From: RGIG3009 sp045541305
Lineage (GTDB): Bacteria > Bacillota > Clostridia > Oscillospirales > Acutalibacteraceae
Direction of reading: 5' to 3'
Assembly (NCBI GenBank): GCA_045541305.1
Contig: JAZQIV010000012.1
Span: forward strand, 1 to 16,996
Length of the DNA: 16,996 bases
Positions within the stretch are counted from its first letter, which is position 1. Each line of letters opens with the position of its first letter. A program made the position numbers and the translations under genes. Under the pieces are notes generated by a model. The model saw only the letters and a list, made by a program, of their open reading frames with translations, did not search any database and had not been told where the DNA came from. This document shows, one piece after another, positions 7,248 to 14,476 of the stretch.

Positions 7248-8228
7248 ATGAAAACTGTAAAGACAGACCCAAAACCGAATTATCGTTATGTATGCATCGT
7301 CACCGCCGCAGCGGCTGTTTTGCTGGCGGTTTTGCGGATTGTGCTCACGCCGGTCGCGTTTGAGCAGCCGGCACCGTACGCCATTGCGTTGGCAGCCGCC
7401 ATCGCGTTGGTTGCGGCACTGCTCATTTTCAGCGCGCTGGGGAAGCAACCGCTCTCAGCCATTGGCGGGCGTGCCGCTCGGGTGGCGGCGGCTGCGGCAA
7501 TTCTTACCGGTGCCACGTTTGTGATTTTTTCATTTGAAGCGGCGTTTTCGTGGCTTGTCGAGCAGGTGATGCCGTTCCCGCAAAAACCGCTCTACGGCGT
7601 GGTGGATGAAGCGCTGCTTGGCATTTATCTGGTCGCCGGTTTGCTCAGCGGAGTGTTTTTTGCGTGCCTGGCCATTCATTGGTGGCACGATCAAAAGACC
7701 ACACGCGGGCTGGTGCCGTTGCTCGCTTTGGCGCCGGTTGTGTGGAGCTGGGCGCGGGTGATCCGCTATATCACCTCGTATGCCAGTACCACCGGCTTGT
7801 TCCGCAATCTGTACGATCTGGCCATGATCGTGTTTGAAATGGTATTTTTCGTGCTGTTTGCGCGCTACCTTGCCCGCCTGGACGAGGGCGCTTCGCGCTT
7901 TTTCTTTGGCGTATCGCTTTGCACGGGGCTGTTGTGCACGGTGAGTGGCGTTTCCCAGGTCGTGTTTTTCCTGCTGCAGGATCAGCAGGCCTTTAACACC
8001 TGCGTGCTGGTGACGGCGCCCGATTTTGCGGTGGCGTTTTTCGCGTTTGCCGTGGTGTTTGCGCTGGCGTTCGGCAAGCCTTGCGAAGAACCGCCCGAGG
8101 AAGAGTCGGAAGAACCCGAAGTCACCGAGGAGGAAGACCCCGAAGACGGCTTCGGTGCGGAGTTTTTGCTGAGCGACGAATGGTTTGCGGTCCCCGATCC
8201 CGAAGAGGAGGAAGAGGACAACGATTAA
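7248..8228 (+). CDS. Unrecognised multi-pass membrane protein with acidic C-terminal tail
   Basis: I do not recognise this 326-residue protein. It has about eight hydrophobic segments (roughly 13-32, 43-63, 78-100, 118-143, 153-172, 190-208, 217-244, 252-276). A hydrophilic tail follows (279-326) in which 25 of 48 residues are Asp or Glu and none is Lys, Arg or His. Polar motifs in the membrane part include HWWHD (144-148) and WSWARVIRYITSY (167-179). If the basic N-terminus is cytoplasmic and the count of eight helices is right, the tail is cytoplasmic too. I chose ATG 7248 rather than 7242 because AAAGAGGG (7234-7241) touches 7242 but lies six bases before 7248. It has its own promoter. No clear terminator follows, so some transcription may continue toward the downstream dehydrogenase gene. 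No function is proposed. Confidence 0.85.
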   Translation: MKTVKTDPKPNYRYVCIVTAAAAVLLAVLRIVLTPVAFEQPAPYAIALAAAIALVAALLIFSALGKQPLSAIGGRAARVAAAAAILTGATFVIFSFEAAFSWLVEQVMPFPQKPLYGVVDEALLGIYLVAGLLSGVFFACLAIHWWHDQKTTRGLVPLLALAPVVWSWARVIRYITSYASTTGLFRNLYDLAMIVFEMVFFVLFARYLARLDEGASRFFFGVSLCTGLLCTVSGVSQVVFFLLQDQQAFNTCVLVTAPDFAVAFFAFAVVFALAFGKPCEEPPEEESEEPEVTEEEDPEDGFGAEFLLSDEWFAVPDPEEEEEDND

Positions 8229-8310
8229 GGTGTTTCGCTTTTGGGCAAAATTCATGAAAAAACCCGTTGCGCAAGAGTTTCCTTGCTACAAGGGTATAAA
8301 TTTTGCGTGA

Positions 8311-8329
8311 TTGGTTAAAATTTTATCAA
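8311..8329. promoter_or_regulatory. Imperfect palindrome, possible Rex-type operator upstream of gap
   Basis: The 19-base element TTGGTTAAAATTTTATCAA pairs at seven of nine arm positions and ends six bases before the -35 box of gap. It resembles the Rex operator TTGTTAA-N4-TTAACAA but carries an extra G and one mismatch. Rex senses NADH/NAD, and gap is a plausible target in clostridia. This is a candidate only; AT-rich DNA can give such palindromes by chance. Confidence 0.3.
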
Positions 8330-8334
8330 AGTTC

Positions 8335-8366
8335 TTGAAAAATTTGCCTAAAAAGTGTAATATAAT
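8335..8366 (+). promoter_or_regulatory. Promoter of gap
   Basis: TTGAAA (8335-8340) is followed by TAATAT (8358-8363, 17-base spacing), which overlaps a perfect TATAAT (8361-8366, 20-base spacing). Either could serve as the -10 box. The surrounding 168-base intergenic region is AT-rich and contains no other gene. Confidence 0.7.
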
Positions 8367-8396
8367 AAAAGATTAAAATATTGGAGGAGTTTAGTT

Positions 8397-9416
8397 ATGG
8401 CAGTTAAAGTTGCAATCAATGGCTTTGGCCGCATTGGTCGTCTGGCTTTCCGTCAGATGTTCGGCGCTGAAGGCTACGAGATCGTTGCGATCAACGACCT
8501 CACCAAACCCAGCATGTTGGCACATCTTTTGAAATATGACACCGCTCAGGGTCGTTATGACGGTCACACCGTCGTGGCAGACGACGAAGCGGGCACCATC
8601 ACCGTTGACGGCAAGGTGCTGAAGATTTATGCAGAGAAAAACGCTGCGGATCTGCCCTGGGGCGAGATCGGCGTGGACGTCGTGCTCGAGTGCACCGGCT
8701 TCTACTGCAGCAAAGACAAGAGCCAGGCTCACATCGATGCCGGTGCGAAGAAAGTGGTTATCTCCGCTCCCGCCGGTAACGATCTGAAGACCATCGTGTT
8801 CAACGTGAACCACGAGACGTTGACTGCGGACGATGCGATTATCTCCGCTGCTTCCTGCACCACCAACTGCCTCGCCCCGATGGCGAAGGCTCTCAATGAC
8901 TATGCACCCATCCAGAGCGGTATCATGACCACCGTTCATGCGTACACCGGCGACCAGATGATCCTGGACGGCCCGCATCGCAAGGGTGACCTCCGCCGTG
9001 CTCGCGCCGGCGCGCAGAACATCGTTCCCAACTCCACCGGTGCTGCAAAAGCCATCGGTCTGGTTATTCCGGAACTCAACGGCAAGCTGATCGGTTCCGC
9101 TCAGCGCGTGCCCACCTGCACCGGCTCCACCACCATCCTGGTTGCCGTTGTGAAGGGCAAGGATATCACCAAAGAGGGTATCAACGCGGCAATGAAAGCG
9201 GCTGCCACCGAGTCCTATGGCTACAACGAGGATCAGATCGTTTCCTCCGACGTCATCGGCATCCGCTACGGTTCCTTGTTCGATGCTACGCAGACTATGG
9301 TTGCGAAGATCGACGACGATACCTATCAGGTGCAGGTCGTGTCGTGGTACGACAACGAGAACTCCTACACCAGCCAGATGGTTCGCACCATCAAATACTT
9401 CGCGGAGCTCGCGTAA
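8397..9416 (+). CDS. gap: Glyceraldehyde-3-phosphate dehydrogenase, type I
   Basis: The cytoplasmic glycolytic enzyme oxidises glyceraldehyde-3-phosphate to 1,3-bisphosphoglycerate with NAD. The 339-residue length is standard. The nucleotide-binding loop is INGFGRIGR (7-15), and Asp34 after the second strand suggests NAD rather than NADP. The catalytic Cys154 is in SAASCTTNCLAP (150-161), with His181 as the base. The C-terminal WYDNENSY motif is intact. ATG 8397 is preceded at seven bases by GGAGGAG (8383-8389). Codon use favours C-ending and common codons, as in nifJ, which fits high expression. The gene stands alone: pgk and tpi, its usual partners in Bacillota, are not adjacent, and it is closed by its own terminator. 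Identification is secure. Confidence 0.98.
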   Translation: MAVKVAINGFGRIGRLAFRQMFGAEGYEIVAINDLTKPSMLAHLLKYDTAQGRYDGHTVVADDEAGTITVDGKVLKIYAEKNAADLPWGEIGVDVVLECTGFYCSKDKSQAHIDAGAKKVVISAPAGNDLKTIVFNVNHETLTADDAIISAASCTTNCLAPMAKALNDYAPIQSGIMTTVHAYTGDQMILDGPHRKGDLRRARAGAQNIVPNSTGAAKAIGLVIPELNGKLIGSAQRVPTCTGSTTILVAVVKGKDITKEGINAAMKAAATESYGYNEDQIVSSDVIGIRYGSLFDATQTMVAKIDDDTYQVQVVSWYDNENSYTSQMVRTIKYFAELA

Positions 9417-9433
9417 GACAATCACACAAGAGG

Positions 9434-9468
9434 GGCGCAGGGTTTTTGAGGAACCCTGCGCCTTTTTT
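9434..9468 (+). terminator. Terminator of gap
   Basis: An 11-bp perfect stem (9434-9444 with 9452-9462) closes a 7-base loop and is followed by six T residues (9463-9468), 17 bases after the stop codon. Confidence 0.95.
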
Positions 9469-9473
9469 ATTGG

Positions 9474-9502
9474 TTGCACAAGTTGTGAAACCGTGATACA
9501 AT
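9474..9502 (+). promoter_or_regulatory. Promoter of the membrane protein-cwlD-radA operon
   Basis: TTGCAC (9474-9479) and TACAAT (9497-9502) are 17 bases apart, with an extended -10 TGA at 9494-9496. It looks like a vegetative sigma-A promoter and starts only five bases after the gap terminator. Confidence 0.85.
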
Positions 9503-9526
9503 GAAAGCATATGTGAGGTGTCAAAC

Positions 9527-10123
9527 ATGTTCAAAGAAAATTGCAAGCAAGCTTTGGCGTTGTACGGCCGCACGTTTTTGGCGGGCGTGATGGGTATTTT
9601 CATTTATTTATCGGTTGGCGTTTTAACCTCGATCGCGGTGCCGCGCGGGGAACCCATGAGCGCCGCCACGTCGCTGGTGATGAACCTGATCGCGTTGTTT
9701 TTGCAGGGCGGGCTGTTTTATATCATCGTGTACAGCCGTTTGTGGGAACTGGGCGACAAAAACGCCAACGCCGTGCAGTTTGGGCGTATGGCGGCCGACC
9801 CGCTGCGGGGGCTCAAAATCGGGGCGCTTGCGGCGATCCCGTCGTTTTTGAGCTTTTTGGTGCTGCTGGCGGACAAGTTGATCGGCGTTTGGCCGCACAC
9901 GGCGATGGTGTATCGCGTGTGCCAGCTGGGGCTGTACCCCGTGCTCGTGTGGTCCATGGGTTCCAACGTTCAGATTGCCGCGGCAGACGTTCCGCTTGGC
10001 GGCATTTTGTGCGCGGGGTTGCCGGTGCTGTTTGTGCCAGCGGTTGCGTGCTTGGCGTATTACCTTGGTTTCCGCCACATTGTGGTGTGGGAAAAGGTTG
10101 TGTTTGTGCGCAAAAAGAAATAA
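9527..10123 (+). CDS. Small multi-pass membrane protein of unknown function
   Basis: I do not recognise this 198-residue protein. It has about five hydrophobic segments (roughly 16-36, 48-69, 97-118, 131-150, 157-181) and a short basic C-terminus ending RKKK. An amphipathic loop with several charged residues (70-96) separates the second and third helices. The frame is open from GTG 9518, but ATG 9527 is the better start because the ribosome site GAGG (9515-9518) overlaps that GTG and lies eight bases before the ATG. It is the first gene of an apparent operon with the CwlD-like amidase, which starts 41 bases later, and radA. Co-transcription hints at an envelope role, but nothing in the sequence defines one. 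Confidence 0.82.
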   Translation: MFKENCKQALALYGRTFLAGVMGIFIYLSVGVLTSIAVPRGEPMSAATSLVMNLIALFLQGGLFYIIVYSRLWELGDKNANAVQFGRMAADPLRGLKIGALAAIPSFLSFLVLLADKLIGVWPHTAMVYRVCQLGLYPVLVWSMGSNVQIAAADVPLGGILCAGLPVLFVPAVACLAYYLGFRHIVVWEKVVFVRKKK

Positions 10124-10133
10124 CCCGCGTTTT

Positions 10134-10158
10134 CTCCGCATAGCATAAAGCGGAGGGG
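10134..10158 (+). promoter_or_regulatory. Hairpin that can mask the cwlD ribosome binding site
   Basis: CTCCGC (10134-10139) can pair with GCGGAG (10150-10155), leaving a 10-base loop. The right arm contains the first half of the GGAGGGG ribosome site (10152-10158) of cwlD. Two adjacent T-G pairs could lengthen the stem. It could lower cwlD translation unless ribosomes arrive from the upstream gene. Confidence 0.4.
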
Positions 10159-10164
10159 ATCACG

Positions 10165-10860
10165 GTGAAATACAGCTTTCGCAGGGCGGCGTTTGATATT
10201 GCGATCGTGCTGGTGTGCGCGGCGATCGTGCTCACGGTGTCGTTCGGGTTTGCCGAACGGCGCGGCGCGGCGGCACAGCTGCCGCATAAAATGCATGTGT
10301 TGATCGATGCGGGTCACGGCGGCGCGGATGGCGGTGCCGAAGCCGCGGACGGCACGCTGGAAAAAACCATCAACCTGGCAATCGCGCAACCGTTGGGTGA
10401 GCTGCTGCAGGTGATGGGGTGTGCCGTTTCGTATACCCGCACCACCGACGTGATGATCCACACCGAGGGCGATAGCCTGCGCGAGCGCAAGGTGAGCGAT
10501 ATGCGCAACCGCTTGGCGCTTGCACAGCAGGCGGATCTTACGGTCAGTATTCACCAAAACAAATTTCCGCAGGCACAGTACAGCGGTACACAAGTGTTTT
10601 ACGGCGTGAAAGCGGCACAAAGCCGCGCGGTGGCGGATGCGATCCGCACGCAGGTGCTGTCGTTGCTGCAGCCGCAAAACACCCGTGAGCTGAAAAAAGG
10701 CGATGCAAGCATTTACTTGTTGTCTGAAGTAACCCGCCCCATCGTGCTGGTGGAGTGCGGCTTTTTATCCAACCCGGCAGAACTCGCAAAACTCAAAACC
10801 GAGGAGTACCGGCGCTGCCTGGCGTTTGCAATTGCGGGCGGCATCCTGAAAGGGCGTTGA
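10165..10860 (+). CDS. cwlD: N-acetylmuramoyl-L-alanine amidase, CwlD-like
   Basis: CwlD cleaves the peptide stem from muramic acid in the spore cortex, the first step toward muramic-delta-lactam, which germination lytic enzymes recognise. The 231-residue length is close to Bacillus CwlD (about 237). An N-terminal membrane helix (about 11-30) is followed by an Amidase_3 domain. Zinc ligands are His51 (DAGHGG), Glu66 (LEKT) and His130 (SIHQN), and the catalytic Glu is Glu197 in LVECGFLSNP. The stretch RERKVSDMRNR (106-116) and the VTRP before the last motif resemble CwlD more than vegetative amidases. The start is GTG 10165, six bases after GGAGGGG; no better ATG exists upstream. radA begins two bases after the stop, so the two are very likely co-transcribed. 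A vegetative amidase role remains possible, since the operon promoter looks like sigma-A. Confidence 0.88.
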   Translation: MKYSFRRAAFDIAIVLVCAAIVLTVSFGFAERRGAAAQLPHKMHVLIDAGHGGADGGAEAADGTLEKTINLAIAQPLGELLQVMGCAVSYTRTTDVMIHTEGDSLRERKVSDMRNRLALAQQADLTVSIHQNKFPQAQYSGTQVFYGVKAAQSRAVADAIRTQVLSLLQPQNTRELKKGDASIYLLSEVTRPIVLVECGFLSNPAELAKLKTEEYRRCLAFAIAGGILKGR

Positions 10861-10862
10861 AA

Positions 10863-12212
10863 ATGGCAGGAAAACAAAAGAGCATTTATGTGTGCTCGGA
10901 ATGCGGAGGACAATTTCCCAAATGGTCGGGCAAATGCCCGCTGTGCGGGGAATGGAACACCATTGCCGAAGAACCCACGGTGGTGCGCCAGTCGGCGGCT
11001 ACGTCTGCACGGCATGCCGCGGTGGTGACGATGGATGCGATCGACACGCAAGCCGAAACGCGGTATCTGACCGGTATCGGCGAGCTGGATCGTGTGTTGG
11101 GCGGTGGAATCGTGCCGGGCGGGCTGATGTTGATCGGCGGTGACCCGGGTATTGGGAAATCTACGCTTTTGTTGCAAATTTGTGAAAATTTGAGCGAAAA
11201 ATTTAAAATTTTATACGTGTCGGGCGAGGAATCGCCGCGGCAGATCAAGTTGCGCGCCGAACGGTTGGCGGTGGGCGGCGAATCGCTTTTGCTGTTGTGC
11301 GAAACCGATATGGGTGCGGTACTGGATGCCATTCGCGAAAATCAACCCGATATGGTGATCGTGGACTCTATCCAAACGGTGAGCCTGGCGGAGGTGGCAT
11401 CCTCACCCGGCAGCGTTACGCAGGTGCGGGAATGTGCCTCGGCGTTAATGCGGGAGGCCAAGCAAAACGACATCCCGATTTTTATTGTGGGACACGTCAA
11501 CAAGGACGGTGCGATCGCAGGGCCCAAGGTGATGGAGCATATTGTGGATTGCGTGTTATATTTTGAAGGCGATCCGCACAGCAATTATCGCATGCTGCGG
11601 TGCGCGAAAAACCGCTATGGCTCCACCAACGAGGTGGGCGTGTTCGAAATGCAGGGGCGCGGTTTGGTTGAAGTGGAAAACCCGTCGCTCATGCTGCTCT
11701 CAGGTCGGCCGAAAAACGTGAGCGGTACCTGCGTTGCCTGCGTGATGGAAGGTACACGGCCGTTGCTGGCGGAGGTGCAGGGACTGGTTTCGCCCACCGG
11801 CTTCGGTAATCCGCGGCGCATGTCCACCGGCTTTGACGGTAATCGGCTGGCGCTACTGCTCGCCGTGCTGGAAAAGCGGGCGGGGTACTTTTTCTCCAAT
11901 CTGGATACGTATTTGAATGTGATCGGCGGCTTGCGGCTGGATGAACCGGCGGCGGATCTGCCGGTGGCGTTGGCGCTGATCTCGGGATTGAAGGACACGC
12001 CGATGGATGAAGGTGTGGTCGCATTTGGCGAGATCGGTTTGGCGGGAGAGCTGCGATCGGTTTCGGGCGCGGAGCAGCGCATTGCGGAAGCGGCGCGGTT
12101 GGGATTTACCAAAATTATTGTTCCGGAGCAAACCAAACGCGCGCTACACGGCACATACCCGATCGAAATTATCGGCGCCAAGACGGTGCGGGAAGCGTAT
12201 GAAAATTTATAA
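10863..12212 (+). CDS. radA: DNA repair protein RadA (Sms)
   Basis: RadA is a hexameric ATP-dependent DnaB-like helicase that processes branched recombination intermediates. The 450-residue protein has an N-terminal C4 zinc finger (Cys11, Cys14, Cys25, Cys28), a RecA-type ATPase with Walker A GGDPGIGKST (92-101), the RadA-specific motif as KNRYG (249-253; KNRFG is usual, and Tyr is a mild change), and a C-terminal Lon-protease-like domain without protease function. The frame is open from 10755 inside cwlD, but ATG 10863 is the right start because the zinc finger follows at the usual distance and AAAGGG lies at 10849-10854. It follows cwlD after two bases and ends in a strong terminator. In many Bacillota radA lies beside disA or clpC; here its partner is an envelope gene. 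Identification is secure. Confidence 0.97.
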   Translation: MAGKQKSIYVCSECGGQFPKWSGKCPLCGEWNTIAEEPTVVRQSAATSARHAAVVTMDAIDTQAETRYLTGIGELDRVLGGGIVPGGLMLIGGDPGIGKSTLLLQICENLSEKFKILYVSGEESPRQIKLRAERLAVGGESLLLLCETDMGAVLDAIRENQPDMVIVDSIQTVSLAEVASSPGSVTQVRECASALMREAKQNDIPIFIVGHVNKDGAIAGPKVMEHIVDCVLYFEGDPHSNYRMLRCAKNRYGSTNEVGVFEMQGRGLVEVENPSLMLLSGRPKNVSGTCVACVMEGTRPLLAEVQGLVSPTGFGNPRRMSTGFDGNRLALLLAVLEKRAGYFFSNLDTYLNVIGGLRLDEPAADLPVALALISGLKDTPMDEGVVAFGEIGLAGELRSVSGAEQRIAEAARLGFTKIIVPEQTKRALHGTYPIEIIGAKTVREAYENL

Positions 12213-12220
12213 AACTTGCA

Positions 12221-12254
12221 AACAGGCAAAAGCGAAGCTTTTGCCTGTTTTTTT
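12221..12254 (+). terminator. Terminator of the cwlD-radA operon
   Basis: A 13-bp perfect stem (12221-12233 with 12237-12249) closes a GAA loop. The T-run spans 12248-12254. It begins eight bases after the radA stop codon. Confidence 0.95.
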
Positions 12255-12322
12255 GTTGTTATATTTTGCGGTTTCTTTCAAACACTACCAAAAGAAATGT
12301 TTACGATCAAGGAGGAACCGCC

Positions 12323-13252
12323 ATGAAAAAATATGTGTGGTTGGCAGTTTGTGTGTGCGTGGCGATTGCCGCAATCTTCACGGTGCGGGCAGCGATGGTG
12401 CCTAAGGAAACGACAGTGTCGCTGGTGACGCTTGAGCCGACAACGCTGCGGCACACGGTGACCTGCACCGGCAAGGTGGAGGCGAGCGGGCAGCGGGATG
12501 TGTTTGTGGAAATTCCGTGTGTGGCAAAGGAAGTGTTTGTTGAAAAAGGGCAGGTGGTGAAAGCAGGGGATGCCTTGTTTTCCGTGGATATGGATGCCAC
12601 ACAAGCGGTGTTGTCCCAACTGGTACCCTCCATCACGGGTGGTGTGAATCTGCCGAATGAAATCGTGACCGCGCCGGTGGCGGGCACGGTTTCGGCGGTG
12701 AGCGTACAAGCGGGCGAGGTGGCGGATCATCAAAAGCCCTGCGTTACCATTGCCGCCAATGACGAGGTGCAGATTGCGGTGGCGATTCGGGAACGGTATC
12801 TGCCGCACGTGAGCATCGGTCAGCCGGTTACGGTGACGGGGGTCGCGTTTTTGCAGGAGGAATACGCGGGCAAGGTGGCCTCCATTGCGGATACCGCACA
12901 CCAGGATTTTATCGGAACGGTTTCCGAAACGGTGGTGGATGCAGTGATCGTGCTGGATGCCGGCGCGGCGGATGAGTCGCTGCGAACGGGACTCAATGCG
13001 CAGGTGGAAATTTTGACAGGCACCACGGAAAACGTGTTGCTTTTACCGTATGATTGCCTGACACAAACGGAAGAGGGAGAGGACTGTGTGTATGTATACA
13101 AGGGCGACGGCGAAGCCGTACAACGGCGGGTCGAGGTGGACGGCGAATATGCCGACGGAGTTTTGGTGGTGTCCGGCGTATCGGCGGGCGAACGGGTGGT
13201 ACAGGCTGCGGAAGCCTTATCCGGCGCGCGGGTGCGCGTGCAGGCGAGGTGA
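12323..13252 (+). CDS. Efflux adaptor (membrane fusion protein, MacA/HlyD-like)
   Basis: A 309-residue protein with one N-terminal membrane helix (about 5-24) and an extracytoplasmic adaptor fold. The two halves of the lipoyl-like domain are visible at about 66-90 (VEKGQVVKAGDALFSVD) and 114-145 (APVAGTVSAVSVQAGE). Only about 20 residues separate them, so the long coiled-coil hairpin of Gram-negative MacA is absent, as expected where there is no outer membrane. Beta-barrel (about 148-235) and membrane-proximal (about 250-305) domains follow. ATG 12323 lies seven bases after AAGGAGG (12309-12315); the frame is open from 12266 but that start has no such site. The permease gene starts three bases after its stop. 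Such adaptors normally work with an ABC ATPase and a MacB-type permease. I find no convincing promoter in the 68 bases between the radA terminator and the start. Confidence 0.88.
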   Translation: MKKYVWLAVCVCVAIAAIFTVRAAMVPKETTVSLVTLEPTTLRHTVTCTGKVEASGQRDVFVEIPCVAKEVFVEKGQVVKAGDALFSVDMDATQAVLSQLVPSITGGVNLPNEIVTAPVAGTVSAVSVQAGEVADHQKPCVTIAANDEVQIAVAIRERYLPHVSIGQPVTVTGVAFLQEEYAGKVASIADTAHQDFIGTVSETVVDAVIVLDAGAADESLRTGLNAQVEILTGTTENVLLLPYDCLTQTEEGEDCVYVYKGDGEAVQRRVEVDGEYADGVLVVSGVSAGERVVQAAEALSGARVRVQAR

Positions 13253-13255
13253 GCG

Positions 13256-14413
13256 ATGGAGCTGATAAAATCGGCGTTGCGGCAGATCACGCGCAAGCGC
13301 GGGCGCACGTGGCTGACCGTGGGCGGGATCGCGGTTGGCGTGATGATGGTATCCATTGTGACGGTGGTAAGTGCCGTTGGCAAGGAACTGGTGAATCGGG
13401 AGCTGGACAGCATGGGCGTGAGCGGGCTGTCCGTGATGGCACTAACCCCCGACGTGCTGCTCAGCGAGCAGGCGTTGGAAGAGATCCGCGCGCTGCCGCA
13501 GGTGACAACGGCGATGCCGCTGATGCTGCAGATCACAGGCGTGACCACGCCGCGCGGCAGCCGCGAATCGGTGCTTTGCGGAATCGATGCGGGTGCGGGG
13601 CAGGCGATCTCGCTTTTGTTGCAATACGGGCGAATGATCTCCAAAGGGGACGTGGCGGCAGCCGCAGCGGTGTGTGTGCTGGATGAAGCGGCAGCGGAAA
13701 AGGCGTTTGGCCGCAAAAACGTGGTGGGAAAAACTGTGACGGTGCAAACGGGCGATCGCAGCGAGACGTTGACGGTGGTGGGCGTTACGCAAACAGGCAG
13801 CAGCCTGCTGCAAAACGTTTCGGCCATGATCCCGGGCATGGTGTACCTGCCGTACACCACACACCAAGAGCTGACGGGTCGCACGGAATTTGACCAGATC
13901 GCGGTGCGCACGATCAACAGCGATTCCACCGAGCGTGTGCAGCAACGCATTGAGCGGGTGCTGGATCGGTTGTATGAATCGTCCTCCGCATTTCGCACGG
14001 ATAACCTGGCGATGCAAAAGGATCGGCTGACACGCATTGTGGACGTGGTGGCGGTGGTGCTCACCGTGCTCAGCGGGGTATCGTTGGTGGTTTCGGGGTT
14101 TGGTATCATGACGGTGATGCTATCCTCGGTGAGCGAACGAACGCGTGAGATCGGCATCAAAAACGCGATCGGGGCCACACAAAAGCGCATTTTGGCGGAG
14201 TTTTTGACCGAAGCGGTGCTGCTTTCGGCAGCAGGAGCGTTGGTGGGTATGGTCCCGGCGGCAATTTTGTTGTTTGTTTTACAGGCTTCGGTATCGCCGC
14301 TGCTGTTTTTGGCGCTTTTGGGGTTCGCGGTGGCGGTGGGCGCGGCGTTTGGCGTGTATCCGGCCTACAAAGCGGCAAAATTACCGCCGGTGGAAGCCTT
14401 GCGAAGCGAATAA
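13256..14413 (+). CDS. MacB/FtsX-type ABC transporter permease
   Basis: A 385-residue type VII ABC permease. The first membrane helix (about 18-42) is followed by a large extracytoplasmic domain (about 45-258) and three C-terminal helices (about 262-290, 315-343, 347-369). The cytoplasmic coupling segment after helix 2, SERTREIGIKNAIGATQKRI (293-312), is the hallmark of the FtsX/MacB family. The protein ends with PVEALRSE, also typical. It lacks any ATP-binding domain. ATG 13256 lies three bases after the adaptor stop, and its ribosome site, GAGGTGAG, overlaps that stop, so translation is coupled. In known MacAB/LolCDE-like systems an ATPase gene sits next to the permease; none lies on either side here. 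The likely role is export or mechanotransmission across the envelope; the substrate is unknown. Confidence 0.9.
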   Translation: MELIKSALRQITRKRGRTWLTVGGIAVGVMMVSIVTVVSAVGKELVNRELDSMGVSGLSVMALTPDVLLSEQALEEIRALPQVTTAMPLMLQITGVTTPRGSRESVLCGIDAGAGQAISLLLQYGRMISKGDVAAAAAVCVLDEAAAEKAFGRKNVVGKTVTVQTGDRSETLTVVGVTQTGSSLLQNVSAMIPGMVYLPYTTHQELTGRTEFDQIAVRTINSDSTERVQQRIERVLDRLYESSSAFRTDNLAMQKDRLTRIVDVVAVVLTVLSGVSLVVSGFGIMTVMLSSVSERTREIGIKNAIGATQKRILAEFLTEAVLLSAAGALVGMVPAAILLFVLQASVSPLLFLALLGFAVAVGAAFGVYPAYKAAKLPPVEALRSE

Positions 14414-14428
14414 GTGCGAAAGAAAGAC

Positions 14429-14457
14429 TTTTCACGACAGAAAAAGTATGGTATACT
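14429..14457 (+). promoter_or_regulatory. Extended -10 promoter of the ymfF-ymfH pair
   Basis: TATACT (14452-14457) is preceded by an extended -10 TGG (14449-14451). The -35 box is weak (TTTTCA, 14429-14434, 17-base spacing). It lies between the permease stop and the ymfF start; no terminator separates the two, so read-through is possible. Confidence 0.7.
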
Positions 14458-14476
14458 ATGCCTTGTATATCAGTCC

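Noticed and set aside
8281..8293. Small hairpin CCTTG-CTA-CAAGG as terminator of the acidic-tailed membrane protein gene
   Set aside because: Only a 5-bp stem and no T-run afterwards; not a credible terminator.
8391..9524. 377-codon minus-strand frame opposite gap
   Set aside because: Fully antisense to an unambiguous glycolytic gene with strong codon bias; it also spans the gap terminator.
10755..10862. N-terminal extension of RadA into cwlD
   Set aside because: The RadA zinc finger starts shortly after ATG 10863, and the extra residues are translated from cwlD in another frame.
12255..12322. Promoter for the adaptor/permease pair (TACGAT at 12302-12307)
   Set aside because: Transcription from it would start within the ribosome site, and no fitting -35 box is present. 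The pair's promoter remains unidentified.
12820..14190. 456-codon minus-strand frame opposite the adaptor and permease genes
   Set aside because: Low-complexity Ser/Thr-rich translation, no ribosome site seen, and it covers two recognisable coupled genes on the plus strand.
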